Shown: one piece after another, positions 43,455 through 51,999 of the stretch
Numbering within the stretch: the stretch's first letter is position 1
Layout of the letters: each line of letters starts with the position of its first letter
NCBI GenBank assembly: GCA_022797935.1
Contig: JAAWLO010000009.1
Span: 1-52,095, forward strand
Source: Oscillibacter sp.
GTDB lineage: Bacteria; Bacillota; Clostridia; Oscillospirales; Oscillospiraceae
Direction: 5' to 3'
DNA: 52,095 nucleotides
The notes under the pieces: generated by a model
Databases searched by the model: none
Seen by the model: the letters and a program-made list of their open reading frames with translations, nothing else
Told to the model about the DNA's origin: nothing
Program-made: the position numbers and the translations under genes

Positions 43455-45893
43455 ATGACAGAAACGATTATGCAGTGCTGCTACACCAACGCGGTGAAAG
43501 AGGGCGGCGGAACGGTTGCCTCCGGCTGGCAGGCGGTAGCGGTGTCGGACGGTCTTCCGTCTGATGCCTACGCCGGCTGCGTAAACCTGCAAAGCGCCCA
43601 CTCCCTGCTGCAGGAGGACCTGGGGGCGCTTCGCCTGCTGGAGGTTGCCGGGGACGGCGCGTATGTCTATGTCTGCCGGACGCAGTTTGGGCTGACAGAC
43701 CGCCTGGGCCGTCCGAATCTGTTCTCCCATGCCTATATCTTTTCCTGGCGAAGGGAAGAGGTCCTGGAGGACCCCAACCTGTTTCTGACGCTGGAGGAGA
43801 GCAACTTTGCCAGGGACGAGGCCTCCGCCGCCGTCCGGACGGCGCTGGTACGGCGGGAACCCTTTACGCTGGCGGGGGCCCTGGAGCGGGCCGGCATGAC
43901 GGAGGATACCTACCGGGTATTGCTTCAGTGCGTCTATGCCCAGTTCACGCAGCGCCAGGAGGGCAAACCCCTCTTTGTGCAGTACGACGGTACGGAAGAA
44001 CAGATGATGGCCATTCTGTACTGCGTGTATAGGGGAATGCCTTACTGCGTGCGGCGGAACCTCTCGGCGGCGTCGGCGGCTTCCGGCGGGGGCCGGCGGC
44101 GGGACTTGGTGTTTTCCGTGCAGGCCCTTGGGGAGGAGCGCTTTTTGCTTCCCCAGACCGGGGAGAACAACCTCCTGACGCCCCGCATGGCGCGGCGGAT
44201 TGCCCGCTGCGGGTTTGTGGACTATGCCGCCGGGCGCGGCGGGGAGACCGCAGATTACTTCCGGAGGTTGGAAGAGCTGGCTCTGGAGCTTGGAGACGCC
44301 TCGGATGAACTGACCCTGAAAATTGCGCACCAGATGCTGGAAGCCCCGCCAATTCCGGAACTGGAGGAGGGGGATCTCTACAGCCGTCTCAGTGATGCCC
44401 TGCGGGTCCGGGACTGCGGCAGCGGGCGGATGGAGGACTATATCCGGGAAATGCTGGAAGAGGTCTGCCGCCGGGGGCTGGTGCTGACGGAGGAGAGCGA
44501 ACGGAATTTGGCCCGCTGGCTGGCGGGGCCGGTGCAGGAACGGCTGGCGGATGCCGGGGAGAAGTACAACCTCTGCCGTCTGCGGGAGCTGCCGCCGGAA
44601 GACGCGGCGCGGCGGCTGAACAGCCTGTCCCGGCCTGTGTTTGACCGGTATGGCCGGACATTGCGGGAGAGCTTCGCGGGCCTGGAGATTCTGGATGTCT
44701 ATTACGCTGTCTACGGTCTGGAGAGGCAGCCCCTCACTTGGGCGGGCCTGGAGGCCTTCTGGCTGGAGTCCCGCCGGTCCGGCGGCGGAAGGAAGACGAA
44801 GGACGCCGTGGACGCGGCTGCCTGGAGGCTTTACGACGCGGAACTGGAGCTGCCGGACCGGGCCCAGGCGGCTTATGACGCGCTGATGCGCCTGATGGGC
44901 TGTCTGTTGAGTCCGGAGCGGCTTTCGGGCTGCGGCTTGACGGCGAAGGAACGCTATTGGGAGAAGCAGTCTCTGGAGACCTTTTCCCGGGCCCGGGGAG
45001 AGGAATACCGGGCTATGGCCGATGGCTCGGGGCGAAGCGGACGGTTTATAGCCTTCTGCACCATGCTGGACGCCTATTCCGCCGGCGGAGACGGGACCTT
45101 GTTCCGGGCCTTCCGCCGCTTTGTGGAAGAGAATGCCCAGGTGTTTGCCCAGCCTCAGCAGATTCGTCCTTTCCGCAAACGGCTGGAGGAGGAATTGCTG
45201 GCTATTTCCCCCGGCGCGGAAACGCTGTTCCCCTGGCTGGATGTGCTGTCTCAGCCGGAGGAAGCGGATTTGGCGGAGACGGTGGAGGCCTTGCGGGAGG
45301 ACGTGGCCCGGCGGAATTTTGACGCACTGGTGGACGTGTACCGGCAGGCTCCCTGGAAGAACGGACGGGCTGTGAGTGAGGCCCTGGCGCGGGAGTGCCA
45401 GGCGGCTGATACGCCGGAGCAGTGGGTGCCCGTGGATGTGTGGCTGGTGATGGGTGCGTCCATCTGGCCGGGGAATGCCTTCCGGATCTTTGATGAAGCG
45501 GAGCGGCAGGCGGTGCTGGCGGACCCAGCGCTGGCGGCGGCAGGAAGCTGCCTTCTGGAGGAGGAGCCTTATACCTCCCAGGCGGAGGCCTATGTCCGGA
45601 GGAAGGGAACGGCGCATAAGGCCGTCCATGGCTGGCTGAACGAAGTCAAGGCCGCCAGACGCCGCCGGCAGGCGGAGGAGCGCCGGAGCCGGAAGGAGTC
45701 GGAGGGCTCGGTCCTGGACTGGGGGCGGAACATTTTCACCCAACTGACCTCCGGAGGAGATCGGCAGGGCCGCCGTGTGGCCGGCAAAGAGGCGAAACAA
45801 GGCCGCCGGATTGCCGGAGAAGACGGGAAGAAGGATGAACCGGCGAAAAACCGTTCCGCCCCGCTCCAGAAAGAGGAAGAGAAGAAGCTCTGA
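43455..45893 (+). CDS. GTPase-associated protein 1-like (GAP1-like) large protein
   Basis: 812 residues, cytosolic. The N-terminal ~270 residues (QCCYTNAVKEGG..., VASGWQAVAVSDGLP, TQFGLTDRLGRPN, LPQTGENN) resemble the N-terminal domain of GTPase-associated protein 1, a partner of P-loop GTPases in NTP-dependent bacterial systems; this match is from memory of the pattern. The middle (about 270-700) is helical. The C-terminal ~70 residues are very rich in Lys, Arg and Glu and probably disordered. It follows the GTPase gene by 21 bp. A shorter paralogue ends the operon. Likely regulates or adapts the GTPase. Confidence 0.65.
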   Translation: MTETIMQCCYTNAVKEGGGTVASGWQAVAVSDGLPSDAYAGCVNLQSAHSLLQEDLGALRLLEVAGDGAYVYVCRTQFGLTDRLGRPNLFSHAYIFSWRREEVLEDPNLFLTLEESNFARDEASAAVRTALVRREPFTLAGALERAGMTEDTYRVLLQCVYAQFTQRQEGKPLFVQYDGTEEQMMAILYCVYRGMPYCVRRNLSAASAASGGGRRRDLVFSVQALGEERFLLPQTGENNLLTPRMARRIARCGFVDYAAGRGGETADYFRRLEELALELGDASDELTLKIAHQMLEAPPIPELEEGDLYSRLSDALRVRDCGSGRMEDYIREMLEEVCRRGLVLTEESERNLARWLAGPVQERLADAGEKYNLCRLRELPPEDAARRLNSLSRPVFDRYGRTLRESFAGLEILDVYYAVYGLERQPLTWAGLEAFWLESRRSGGGRKTKDAVDAAAWRLYDAELELPDRAQAAYDALMRLMGCLLSPERLSGCGLTAKERYWEKQSLETFSRARGEEYRAMADGSGRSGRFIAFCTMLDAYSAGGDGTLFRAFRRFVEENAQVFAQPQQIRPFRKRLEEELLAISPGAETLFPWLDVLSQPEEADLAETVEALREDVARRNFDALVDVYRQAPWKNGRAVSEALARECQAADTPEQWVPVDVWLVMGASIWPGNAFRIFDEAERQAVLADPALAAAGSCLLEEEPYTSQAEAYVRRKGTAHKAVHGWLNEVKAARRRRQAEERRSRKESEGSVLDWGRNIFTQLTSGGDRQGRRVAGKEAKQGRRIAGEDGKKDEPAKNRSAPLQKEEEKKL

Positions 45894-45927
45894 CCGGCGG
45901 AAGCACACAGAGAGGAAGAGGAATGCT

Positions 45928-46947
45928 ATGGGGGCGTGGAAGTATCTCCGCCAACAGGACTTGTACTGCAGCGCCCTGTTCGGCAGCGGAATATACATCT
46001 GGGAGGGGAACCGGACGCGGGACCCCCTGACCGGCAGAGAGGTTCCGCTGCTGGTCAGTCTGGTCACCGGAGAGGCGTTTTTCCTGCGGACCGGAGGAGC
46101 CGGCTGCCGGAAGATGGTCCGAAAGCCGCCAGGGCGGGAGTCGATCCTGTGGCCCAGCGATTGCCTGCGTCTGGAGAAGGAACGGGGAGAGGCACTGTTT
46201 TCGCCTTCGGAGGAAACACTTTTGCCGGAAGACGTCCTGCTCTTTCCCCATGGGACCTATCCCGCCGTGGTCAGCGGGCAGCAGAGACTGGCGCAGATAT
46301 CCGGTCCCAGCTGGAAGAAGCCGGAGGTGCGGCGTTTGGCAGCGGAGCTTCTCCAGGCAGTGGAGAGCGTCAACCGGGGCGGGTATCTTTTCATAGACAT
46401 CCATCCCGCCCGCTTTTATGTGACGGGGGAGGACCGGGTGTGTCTGGATTTTTCGGAGTGGATTGTTCCTCTGACGGGCGGCGGAGACCGGACGCCGGAG
46501 GGGTGTCCGCCCTTGGAGTTTGCGGACCCGGCCCTGGTGCAGGGCCGCATTGCCCGGGCGGACGCCAGGTCCCAGAATTACAGCCTGTGCGCCTTGCTGT
46601 TCTATCTGTTTTTGGGGCGGTATGCCTACGACGGGCGGCTGATGCGGGGGTATCCGGACGACACGCCCCAGCGGCATTATCTGAAGTTCCGGGACTACTG
46701 CCGGATGCCGGTGTTCATCTTTGACCGGGAGGACAGCCGGAACCGCCTGGGAACATTTGGAGAGCAGCAGCAGGCCATCCAACTATGGGAGGAACTGCCG
46801 GAAAACCTGCGGGTGATGTTCAGCAGAACGCTTTGCCAGGGAAACGCGGAGCGGACTCTTCCGGGGTACTATCCGCCTCCGGGGGAATGGCTGGCGCGTT
46901 TCCGGGAACTGGGCTGGCTGGAGGAGAGAGAGGAGGCGCGGGGATGA
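45928..46947 (+). CDS. Degenerate protein-kinase-fold protein (probable pseudokinase)
   Basis: 339 residues. The C-lobe landmarks of Ser/Thr kinases are recognisable: FIDIHPARFYV (155-165) for the catalytic loop, VCLDFSEW (171-178) for DFG, EFADP (197-201) for APE, YSLCALLFYLFLGRYAYDG (218-236) for helix F and after, and a terminal R...PPPGEWLARFREL. However, the catalytic-loop Asn is Arg162, DFG is DFS, and no Gly-rich loop is clear in the N-lobe, so activity may be lost or atypical. The ATG at 45928 follows GAGGAAGAGGA. It overlaps the Sel1 gene by 4 nt. Assigned by motif reading only. Confidence 0.65.
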   Translation: MGAWKYLRQQDLYCSALFGSGIYIWEGNRTRDPLTGREVPLLVSLVTGEAFFLRTGGAGCRKMVRKPPGRESILWPSDCLRLEKERGEALFSPSEETLLPEDVLLFPHGTYPAVVSGQQRLAQISGPSWKKPEVRRLAAELLQAVESVNRGGYLFIDIHPARFYVTGEDRVCLDFSEWIVPLTGGGDRTPEGCPPLEFADPALVQGRIARADARSQNYSLCALLFYLFLGRYAYDGRLMRGYPDDTPQRHYLKFRDYCRMPVFIFDREDSRNRLGTFGEQQQAIQLWEELPENLRVMFSRTLCQGNAERTLPGYYPPPGEWLARFRELGWLEEREEARG

Positions 46948-47963
46948 GCGCAGAGGAAGCACGGGCGGCGAAAGACCGTTGGGCGCTTTTAACGGCTGCC
47001 ATTGCCTCGGCGGCGGAGACCGGCGGAGCGGAGATTTTTCAGGACCCGGTCAGACTGCGGGAGGCCCTGAAGGGAGCCGGGGCAGCGGAAGCCGATTTCT
47101 GCCGGGTGTGTCTGATGACCCAGGCGGCCGGTTTTTGGGAGCTGCTGGGGACGAACCGGCGGACGCCCCAGGCGGACCTGGACCGTTATCTCCAGAATGC
47201 GGTCCGGGAGACGGGCTTTACCCGGGAAATGGTGCTGAATCTGACGGGCTGCATTCTGTCCGCCCTGGGCGGCGCGGTTTTGTGGGGCCAGTCCTCCGGA
47301 GAACAGGCGCCCTGGCCGGTGATGGGGGCGCTGGCGGCGGAGGCCTTTGCGCGGCCGCTGCAGGCGCTCCGGAGTGAAATCCCGGGGGCGTTTCAGAACA
47401 AAGGCCGTCTGGACGTCAACCGGTTGGAACAGCTGGTGAACCTGGGGATTCCCGAGGCGAAGTACTACATGGGCCTGTGTCTGCTGAAAGGCGTTGAACT
47501 GGAGAAGAATGAGGAACGGGGCCTGGCCCTGCTGGAGGAAGCGTCGGAGATGGGCAGTGCCGCGGCGGCGGCTGCTCTGGGGGATTATTATTATGCTCTG
47601 GGGGGCTCGGACCATTGGAGCCGGGCTTTCCGGTACTATACCGGCAATGGCGCGGCGGCACTGAACAAGCAGGGGAAAAACGCCGTTGCCGCCATGCTGA
47701 ACCAAGAGCGGTATAACCGCCGGATCCTGGTTTTGTGCGGGGGCTTGCTGGCGGTGTGTATCGCGACGGTTCTCTGGCCTCCGGCAGCGGCGCTGTACGG
47801 GTCGAAACCGGTCTGGGGATGGCTGGCGGCAGCCGTGCAGGCGGCCCTGCTGGCGCTGGGCGTGGTTTTCCACCGGCGCAGGCCCTATGACGGACTGTAC
47901 GAATTGCCTGTGGCCATGTCTGCCGTGTGGGCGTGCTATATGGCCCTGCGGTTTTTGACGTAG
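46944..47963 (+). CDS. Sel1-repeat membrane protein
   Basis: 339 residues. The N-terminal helical domain (1-145) is unrecognised. Two to three Sel1/TPR-like helical repeats lie at about 170-240 (AKYYMGLCLLKG, GLALLEEASEMGSAAAAAAL, WSRAFRYYTGNG), which usually bind protein partners. Three membrane helices follow, from about 260 to the end. The N-terminal part is probably cytosolic. The start overlaps the kinase-like stop (ATGA) with AGAGGAGG as RBS, so the two products are coupled and may form a membrane-recruited complex. Confidence 0.7.
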   Translation: MSAEEARAAKDRWALLTAAIASAAETGGAEIFQDPVRLREALKGAGAAEADFCRVCLMTQAAGFWELLGTNRRTPQADLDRYLQNAVRETGFTREMVLNLTGCILSALGGAVLWGQSSGEQAPWPVMGALAAEAFARPLQALRSEIPGAFQNKGRLDVNRLEQLVNLGIPEAKYYMGLCLLKGVELEKNEERGLALLEEASEMGSAAAAAALGDYYYALGGSDHWSRAFRYYTGNGAAALNKQGKNAVAAMLNQERYNRRILVLCGGLLAVCIATVLWPPAAALYGSKPVWGWLAAAVQAALLALGVVFHRRRPYDGLYELPVAMSAVWACYMALRFLT

Positions 47964-47977
47964 AAAGGGGGAGCGGC

Positions 47978-49591
47978 ATGAAGGATTATCAGGATGAAGC
48001 CCCGAAGCGGGACGGGAAGCTGTTCCCCAAGAAAAACGGACTGCTTTTTTTCGGCCTGAACCTGCTGCTGATCGGTCCCCAGATATTCCGGAAATTCTCT
48101 CTCTGGGGTGCGGCGGGGGCGGCGGCGCTGCTGCTGGTTCTGCTGGTTCTGACCTTAAAGCGCGCAAACGACTGGGAGCCTGCCAGCCGGGATTTGCCCT
48201 TGTTGGCCGTCTTTGACCTGTGTGTGCTGCTGGTGCTGTCCCATGCGGAGCTGCGGGGGCAGTTCGGGCTGCAGAACGCGGACTTTCTCCTGCGGGGCCT
48301 GCGGAGCTTGGGAAGCTTTTGGCTGATTCCGGCAGGCGCGGCGCTGTGTCTGGCACGGGTGGAGAACCCGCCTCTGCTGCGCCTGTGGGTGAAAGCCCTG
48401 GGACGGACGGCAGTGGGCGCGGGACTGCTCCTGATGCGGTGGAGCAGCGGGTCTCTGCTGGTTTTCTATGGCGAGGGGAAGCGGCTGCTGGTGATGTACC
48501 TGCTGTGCGCCCTGGTGTGGTACCTGCTGTGTACGGTATCCTTCGGTGTGGAACCGGAGGGACTGCAGCGGGATTTCTGGCTGTCCCGGCTGCTGCTGGC
48601 GGTATTTTTGGTTCTCTGTTTGCTGGAACCGGTTGTACTGCGGGAATTTCTGCTGCGTCTGGCGGATTGGGCGCGGGAAGCCGCCGCCGGTGTCTGGTGG
48701 AAGACGGCCCTGACGGCGGCGGTGCTGGCCGGGAGCGCGGCGGCGGTTTATGAATACGACCGGAACCGCATGGGCCCGGACGCGGCGGTGCTGGGGATTC
48801 TGGCCAGCGGCGCGGTGCTGCTGCGGGGACTGACGGAGTGGTATTTCGCCTTCAACGGGGGACTGCTTCTGGTATTTCTGGTGGGAAGCCTGTTCTGTCT
48901 CTTCAACGAGGCGGAAAACCGAAAGACGTTTGGTTTTGCCAATCTGGTTTTCCTGCCGCTTCAGCTGGGCGCTTTGCTGGCGGCGGCGATGCTGCTGAAG
49001 CGGGGCCTGTGGGCCATGGTGCTGCTGCTGTGCGTCTATGGGTGTTTGTTCTTTGTGCTCTCTGGCCGGCGGACCACCTCCAAGCGGTGGCTGTTCTATT
49101 GGCTGACGCTGCTCTCCTGTCCACCGGCAGCGGCGGCGGCGTATCTTTGGCGGATGCGCTTTTTGCCGGAGACCATGAAGGCCCTTGGCGCGGTCTACGC
49201 GGTGCTGGCACTGGGCATGGTGATTCTCCATTGGCCGCATCCAGACCGGCGGAGCGCGCACCCGAATGATAAGCGGGCCCTGTGTGTGCTGATGGCCCTG
49301 TTAAGTCTGGCGGCGTCCGCCCGCTATGGGACAGCCGTGCAGATATCCTTCCAGGAGGCGGATTACACGGCGTCCATCACCTTGACGGCCCGGGGAAAGG
49401 AGAACGCGATTCGTTCCGCCGGGTATGTCTGGAGCGGCGCGCTGGAGGAACCCGGCCCGGCAGTGCGGCGGCTTTCTGCCGGAGAGACGGTTATCCCCAT
49501 TGAGGGAGAGAAGCTGACGGTCCTGGTAACGGACGCCTTTGGAGCGTCGACAGAGGTGACGGATTGGTATCCCGGCTGGATGCGGAAATAG
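47978..49591 (+). CDS. Polytopic membrane protein with C-terminal extracytoplasmic domain
   Basis: 537 residues with about 12 hydrophobic segments of membrane-helix length between residues 20 and 460, separated by short charged loops. A soluble tail of about 75 residues (from TAVQISFQEADYT) is beta-rich and probably outside. No transporter signature is evident. The start ATG follows AAAGGGGG. It lies between the Sel1 membrane protein and the second vWA protein and is presumably the membrane core of the system. Function unknown. Confidence 0.7.
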   Translation: MKDYQDEAPKRDGKLFPKKNGLLFFGLNLLLIGPQIFRKFSLWGAAGAAALLLVLLVLTLKRANDWEPASRDLPLLAVFDLCVLLVLSHAELRGQFGLQNADFLLRGLRSLGSFWLIPAGAALCLARVENPPLLRLWVKALGRTAVGAGLLLMRWSSGSLLVFYGEGKRLLVMYLLCALVWYLLCTVSFGVEPEGLQRDFWLSRLLLAVFLVLCLLEPVVLREFLLRLADWAREAAAGVWWKTALTAAVLAGSAAAVYEYDRNRMGPDAAVLGILASGAVLLRGLTEWYFAFNGGLLLVFLVGSLFCLFNEAENRKTFGFANLVFLPLQLGALLAAAMLLKRGLWAMVLLLCVYGCLFFVLSGRRTTSKRWLFYWLTLLSCPPAAAAAYLWRMRFLPETMKALGAVYAVLALGMVILHWPHPDRRSAHPNDKRALCVLMALLSLAASARYGTAVQISFQEADYTASITLTARGKENAIRSAGYVWSGALEEPGPAVRRLSAGETVIPIEGEKLTVLVTDAFGASTEVTDWYPGWMRK

Positions 49592-49611
49592 AGCGAAAGA
49601 GGTGCGGTAAT

Positions 49612-50835
49612 ATGCGGCGGCAAAAAGTGTTTCATCTGCTCATACTGGTGGTTTCGGCGCTGATGGGCGCGGCGGTGTGGTTTGTGTGCGAGGGGCTTTA
49701 TGATGCCCTGGTGGATTCCCTGGCCAGACCGGTGCTGATGGGCCTTCTGTTTGGTCTGTTGGCTCTGGCGGCGGGCGGTGTTTTTGCCGTCAGTCTCTTG
49801 CGGGGGACCTTTGAGCAGGATGTGGTGACCGGCGGTTCCGCCCTTGCGGCCGGAGGAATTCTGATGGGGCTGGTGTTGCTGGTGGCGGTGTTGGCGGCGC
49901 TGTTTCAGTGGCTGTACAGTCTCCGCCTCTCCGGGGAAGCGGCGAAGCCCACCTCTTACATCTTCCTTTTGGACGATTCCGGCTCTATGTTGGACAACGA
50001 CCCCCATCAGCGCCGGTTCAGCGCCATTGGCCAGGTACTGGAGGGGCAGGAGGAAGAGATTCCCTACATGGTCTATGGTTTTGCGGAGAACGTTTCCCTG
50101 CTGCGGGAGATGGGCCCCCTACAGGCGGGCGAGGACCCGGGCGTACTGACGGGAAACAGTGACGGCGGAACGGCCATGGGAACCGTGCTGGCCCAAGTAT
50201 TGGCGGATTACGAAGCGGGCCTCTGGGACGGCGGCGCGTCGCCGAAAGTGATTCTGCTCTCTGATGGAATCCCCACGGATTTCCAGAGTTTTTCGGATAT
50301 CAGCGAGCTTCTGAAGGAGTATGTTCAACAAGGCGTCAGCATCAGTACCGTGGGTCTGGACGGCGTAGACGGCGAGATGATGGAGCGAATCGCCAGCCGG
50401 ACCGGGGGCGTCTTCGTGGACATTCAGGACGCCGCCCGTCTGGGGGAAGCCATGCTCTCGGCGGCCAGCCGGTATGCGGAAGAGGACCTGGTGACGGCGC
50501 GGTATACCGGCGGCATATTGCCCGGGGTGCTTCGGGTCCTGTTTTTAACGCTGCTGGGCCTGGGAATTGGCCTGGCGGCGGCGGTGGCCTATGGTCAGAC
50601 AGAGTCTCTGAATCTGATTCTGTCCACATCGGCGGCAAAGGCCCTGGCGGGAGCGCTGCTGCTGGAGCTTTGCACGGCCAGGCTGGGGAACCGGGTATTT
50701 TGGTGGCTGCTGTGGGTGCTGGCCGCCGCCACAGTCTGCACGCGGACAGCGTCTCCGATTCCTGTCCGGAGGACGAGACCGGTCCAGCGAAGACGGGGCA
50801 GGAGCCGTTCCAACCGGATGTTGGGGAGATCATAG
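49612..50835 (+). CDS. Multi-pass membrane protein with vWA domain
   Basis: 407 residues. Three N-terminal membrane helices (about 8-27, 41-63, 79-104) are followed by a vWA domain (about 115-290) with MIDAS D121-x-S123-x-S125 (LLDDSGSM), GGTAMG and LLSDGIP, so metal binding is intact. Three further helices (about 303-385) lead to an Arg-rich tail (RRTRPVQRRRGRSRS). With a basic N-terminus and tail inside, the vWA domain is placed outside, as in the first gene of the operon. RBS AAAGAGG. Probably a ligand- or partner-binding subunit. Confidence 0.8.
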   Translation: MRRQKVFHLLILVVSALMGAAVWFVCEGLYDALVDSLARPVLMGLLFGLLALAAGGVFAVSLLRGTFEQDVVTGGSALAAGGILMGLVLLVAVLAALFQWLYSLRLSGEAAKPTSYIFLLDDSGSMLDNDPHQRRFSAIGQVLEGQEEEIPYMVYGFAENVSLLREMGPLQAGEDPGVLTGNSDGGTAMGTVLAQVLADYEAGLWDGGASPKVILLSDGIPTDFQSFSDISELLKEYVQQGVSISTVGLDGVDGEMMERIASRTGGVFVDIQDAARLGEAMLSAASRYAEEDLVTARYTGGILPGVLRVLFLTLLGLGIGLAAAVAYGQTESLNLILSTSAAKALAGALLLELCTARLGNRVFWWLLWVLAAATVCTRTASPIPVRRTRPVQRRRGRSRSNRMLGRS

Positions 50836-50859
50836 AAGCGGAAAAGGAAGGGAAAGGCC

Positions 50860-51999
50860 ATGGAACCGGTATATCAGTGCCGTTACAGCAATGCGTCCCA
50901 GACCGTGGGCAGTCAGGTGACCTCCGGCTGGCAGGTGACCTTTGCCTCGCCGGGAATTCCAAAGGAGGCCTACCAGGTCTGTGTAAAGCTTCAGGCTGCC
51001 AACTCGCCCATCTGCGCCCGGGCGGCAGAGGAGGACGGAACCCCGCTGAATCTCCTGGAGCTGGTGGGAGACGGCAATTACCTGTATGTGCTGCAGACGC
51101 AGTTTGGTCTGACAGACCGCCTGGGCCGTCCCAATATGCAGTCCCATGCCGTGATCTTTCATACCTGGAACAACGAACCCCTGCTGAAAAATCCCAATTA
51201 CTTTCTGGCTCTGCATCCGGTGACCTTCCAGAAAGAGGATGATACGGTGATCTATCAGAGCCGGTCCCTGTCTCTGGAGGAGGCTATGGTTCTGGCGGGA
51301 TTGGACCGGGTGCGCTATGCGGCATTGGTAAAGTGCGTGTTTGCCCAGCTGGAGAGCCGGAAGGCCTCCCGGCCCCTGTATATCCAGTACGACGGCAACC
51401 CGCGGCGCCTCCAGGGGATTCTCCATTGCCTCTGCGCGGGAATGCCCCGCTATCTGGTGCGGAATCTTCGGGTGGCCTCCTGTCCCACGGCCAATGACAG
51501 CGGCAAGGACCTGGTGTTCAGCCGGGCGGCCAAAACACGGGGACGGTTTTTCGTTCCCCAGACCGGGGAGAACAATGTGCTGACCAACCGTCTGGAGCAG
51601 ACCATCCGCCGCTCCGGCTATGTGGATTACGCCGTGGAACAGCTGCCGCTGGAGGAGTTTCCCGCGTTTTTTGAGGCCTTGGAGGATATTGCGTCCAGCA
51701 TGGGAGACGCCTCTTCCGCGTGGCATCCGTTTTCGAAGCTGGCGTTCCAGTTTTGGAAGCGGCAGGACGACGCCGTCTTTTCGGACACGGAACTGGAGAG
51801 TAATTTCAGCGACGCCCTGCGCCTGCCTCCGTCGGGGAACCGGATACTGGAAAACGTGCTGACCCGGATGCTGCGGGAGGCCAACCGGCGGAAGCTGGTC
51901 CTGCCGGCAGAGAGCGAGACCCTGCTGTATGCCTGGCTGGACAGCGCCCGCTCCGATGAGCTAAAGGAGGCCGGACGGCAGTACCGGAAAAACCGCTAG
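50860..51999 (+). CDS. Short GAP1-like paralogue
   Basis: 379 residues, aligning along its whole length with residues 1 to about 380 of the 812-residue protein at 43455. Shared blocks are Y-x-N.....SGWQ, TQFGLTDRLGRPN, YDG...GIL/AIL.C...GMP, PQTGENN and, near the end, MLRE/MLEE..RR.LVL..ES. The match runs to ELKEAGRQY, then the stop, whereas the longer copy continues for another 430 residues. Some stretches are nearly identical at DNA level, including a 20-bp block at 44151/51556. It could be a deliberate short form or a 3' truncated duplicate; the window ends 96 bp later. Confidence 0.65.
   Translation: MEPVYQCRYSNASQTVGSQVTSGWQVTFASPGIPKEAYQVCVKLQAANSPICARAAEEDGTPLNLLELVGDGNYLYVLQTQFGLTDRLGRPNMQSHAVIFHTWNNEPLLKNPNYFLALHPVTFQKEDDTVIYQSRSLSLEEAMVLAGLDRVRYAALVKCVFAQLESRKASRPLYIQYDGNPRRLQGILHCLCAGMPRYLVRNLRVASCPTANDSGKDLVFSRAAKTRGRFFVPQTGENNVLTNRLEQTIRRSGYVDYAVEQLPLEEFPAFFEALEDIASSMGDASSAWHPFSKLAFQFWKRQDDAVFSDTELESNFSDALRLPPSGNRILENVLTRMLREANRRKLVLPAESETLLYAWLDSARSDELKEAGRQYRKNR

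Noticed and set aside
41784-46067. 1427-codon open frame on the minus strand, antisense to the GTPase and GAP1-like genes
   Set aside because: GC-rich third-position effects leave the opposite strand free of stops. The frame lacks a family match and RBS, its composition is Pro/Arg/Gln/His-rich as expected of shadow frames, and the plus strand carries clear GTPase motifs.
33441-51999. Reading the operon as an abortive-infection or conflict system
   Set aside because: GAP1-like and vWA/GTPase parts do occur in predicted conflict systems, but I saw no nuclease, toxin, protease or pore-forming effector; the evidence better fits envelope or cytoskeletal work. Not excluded.
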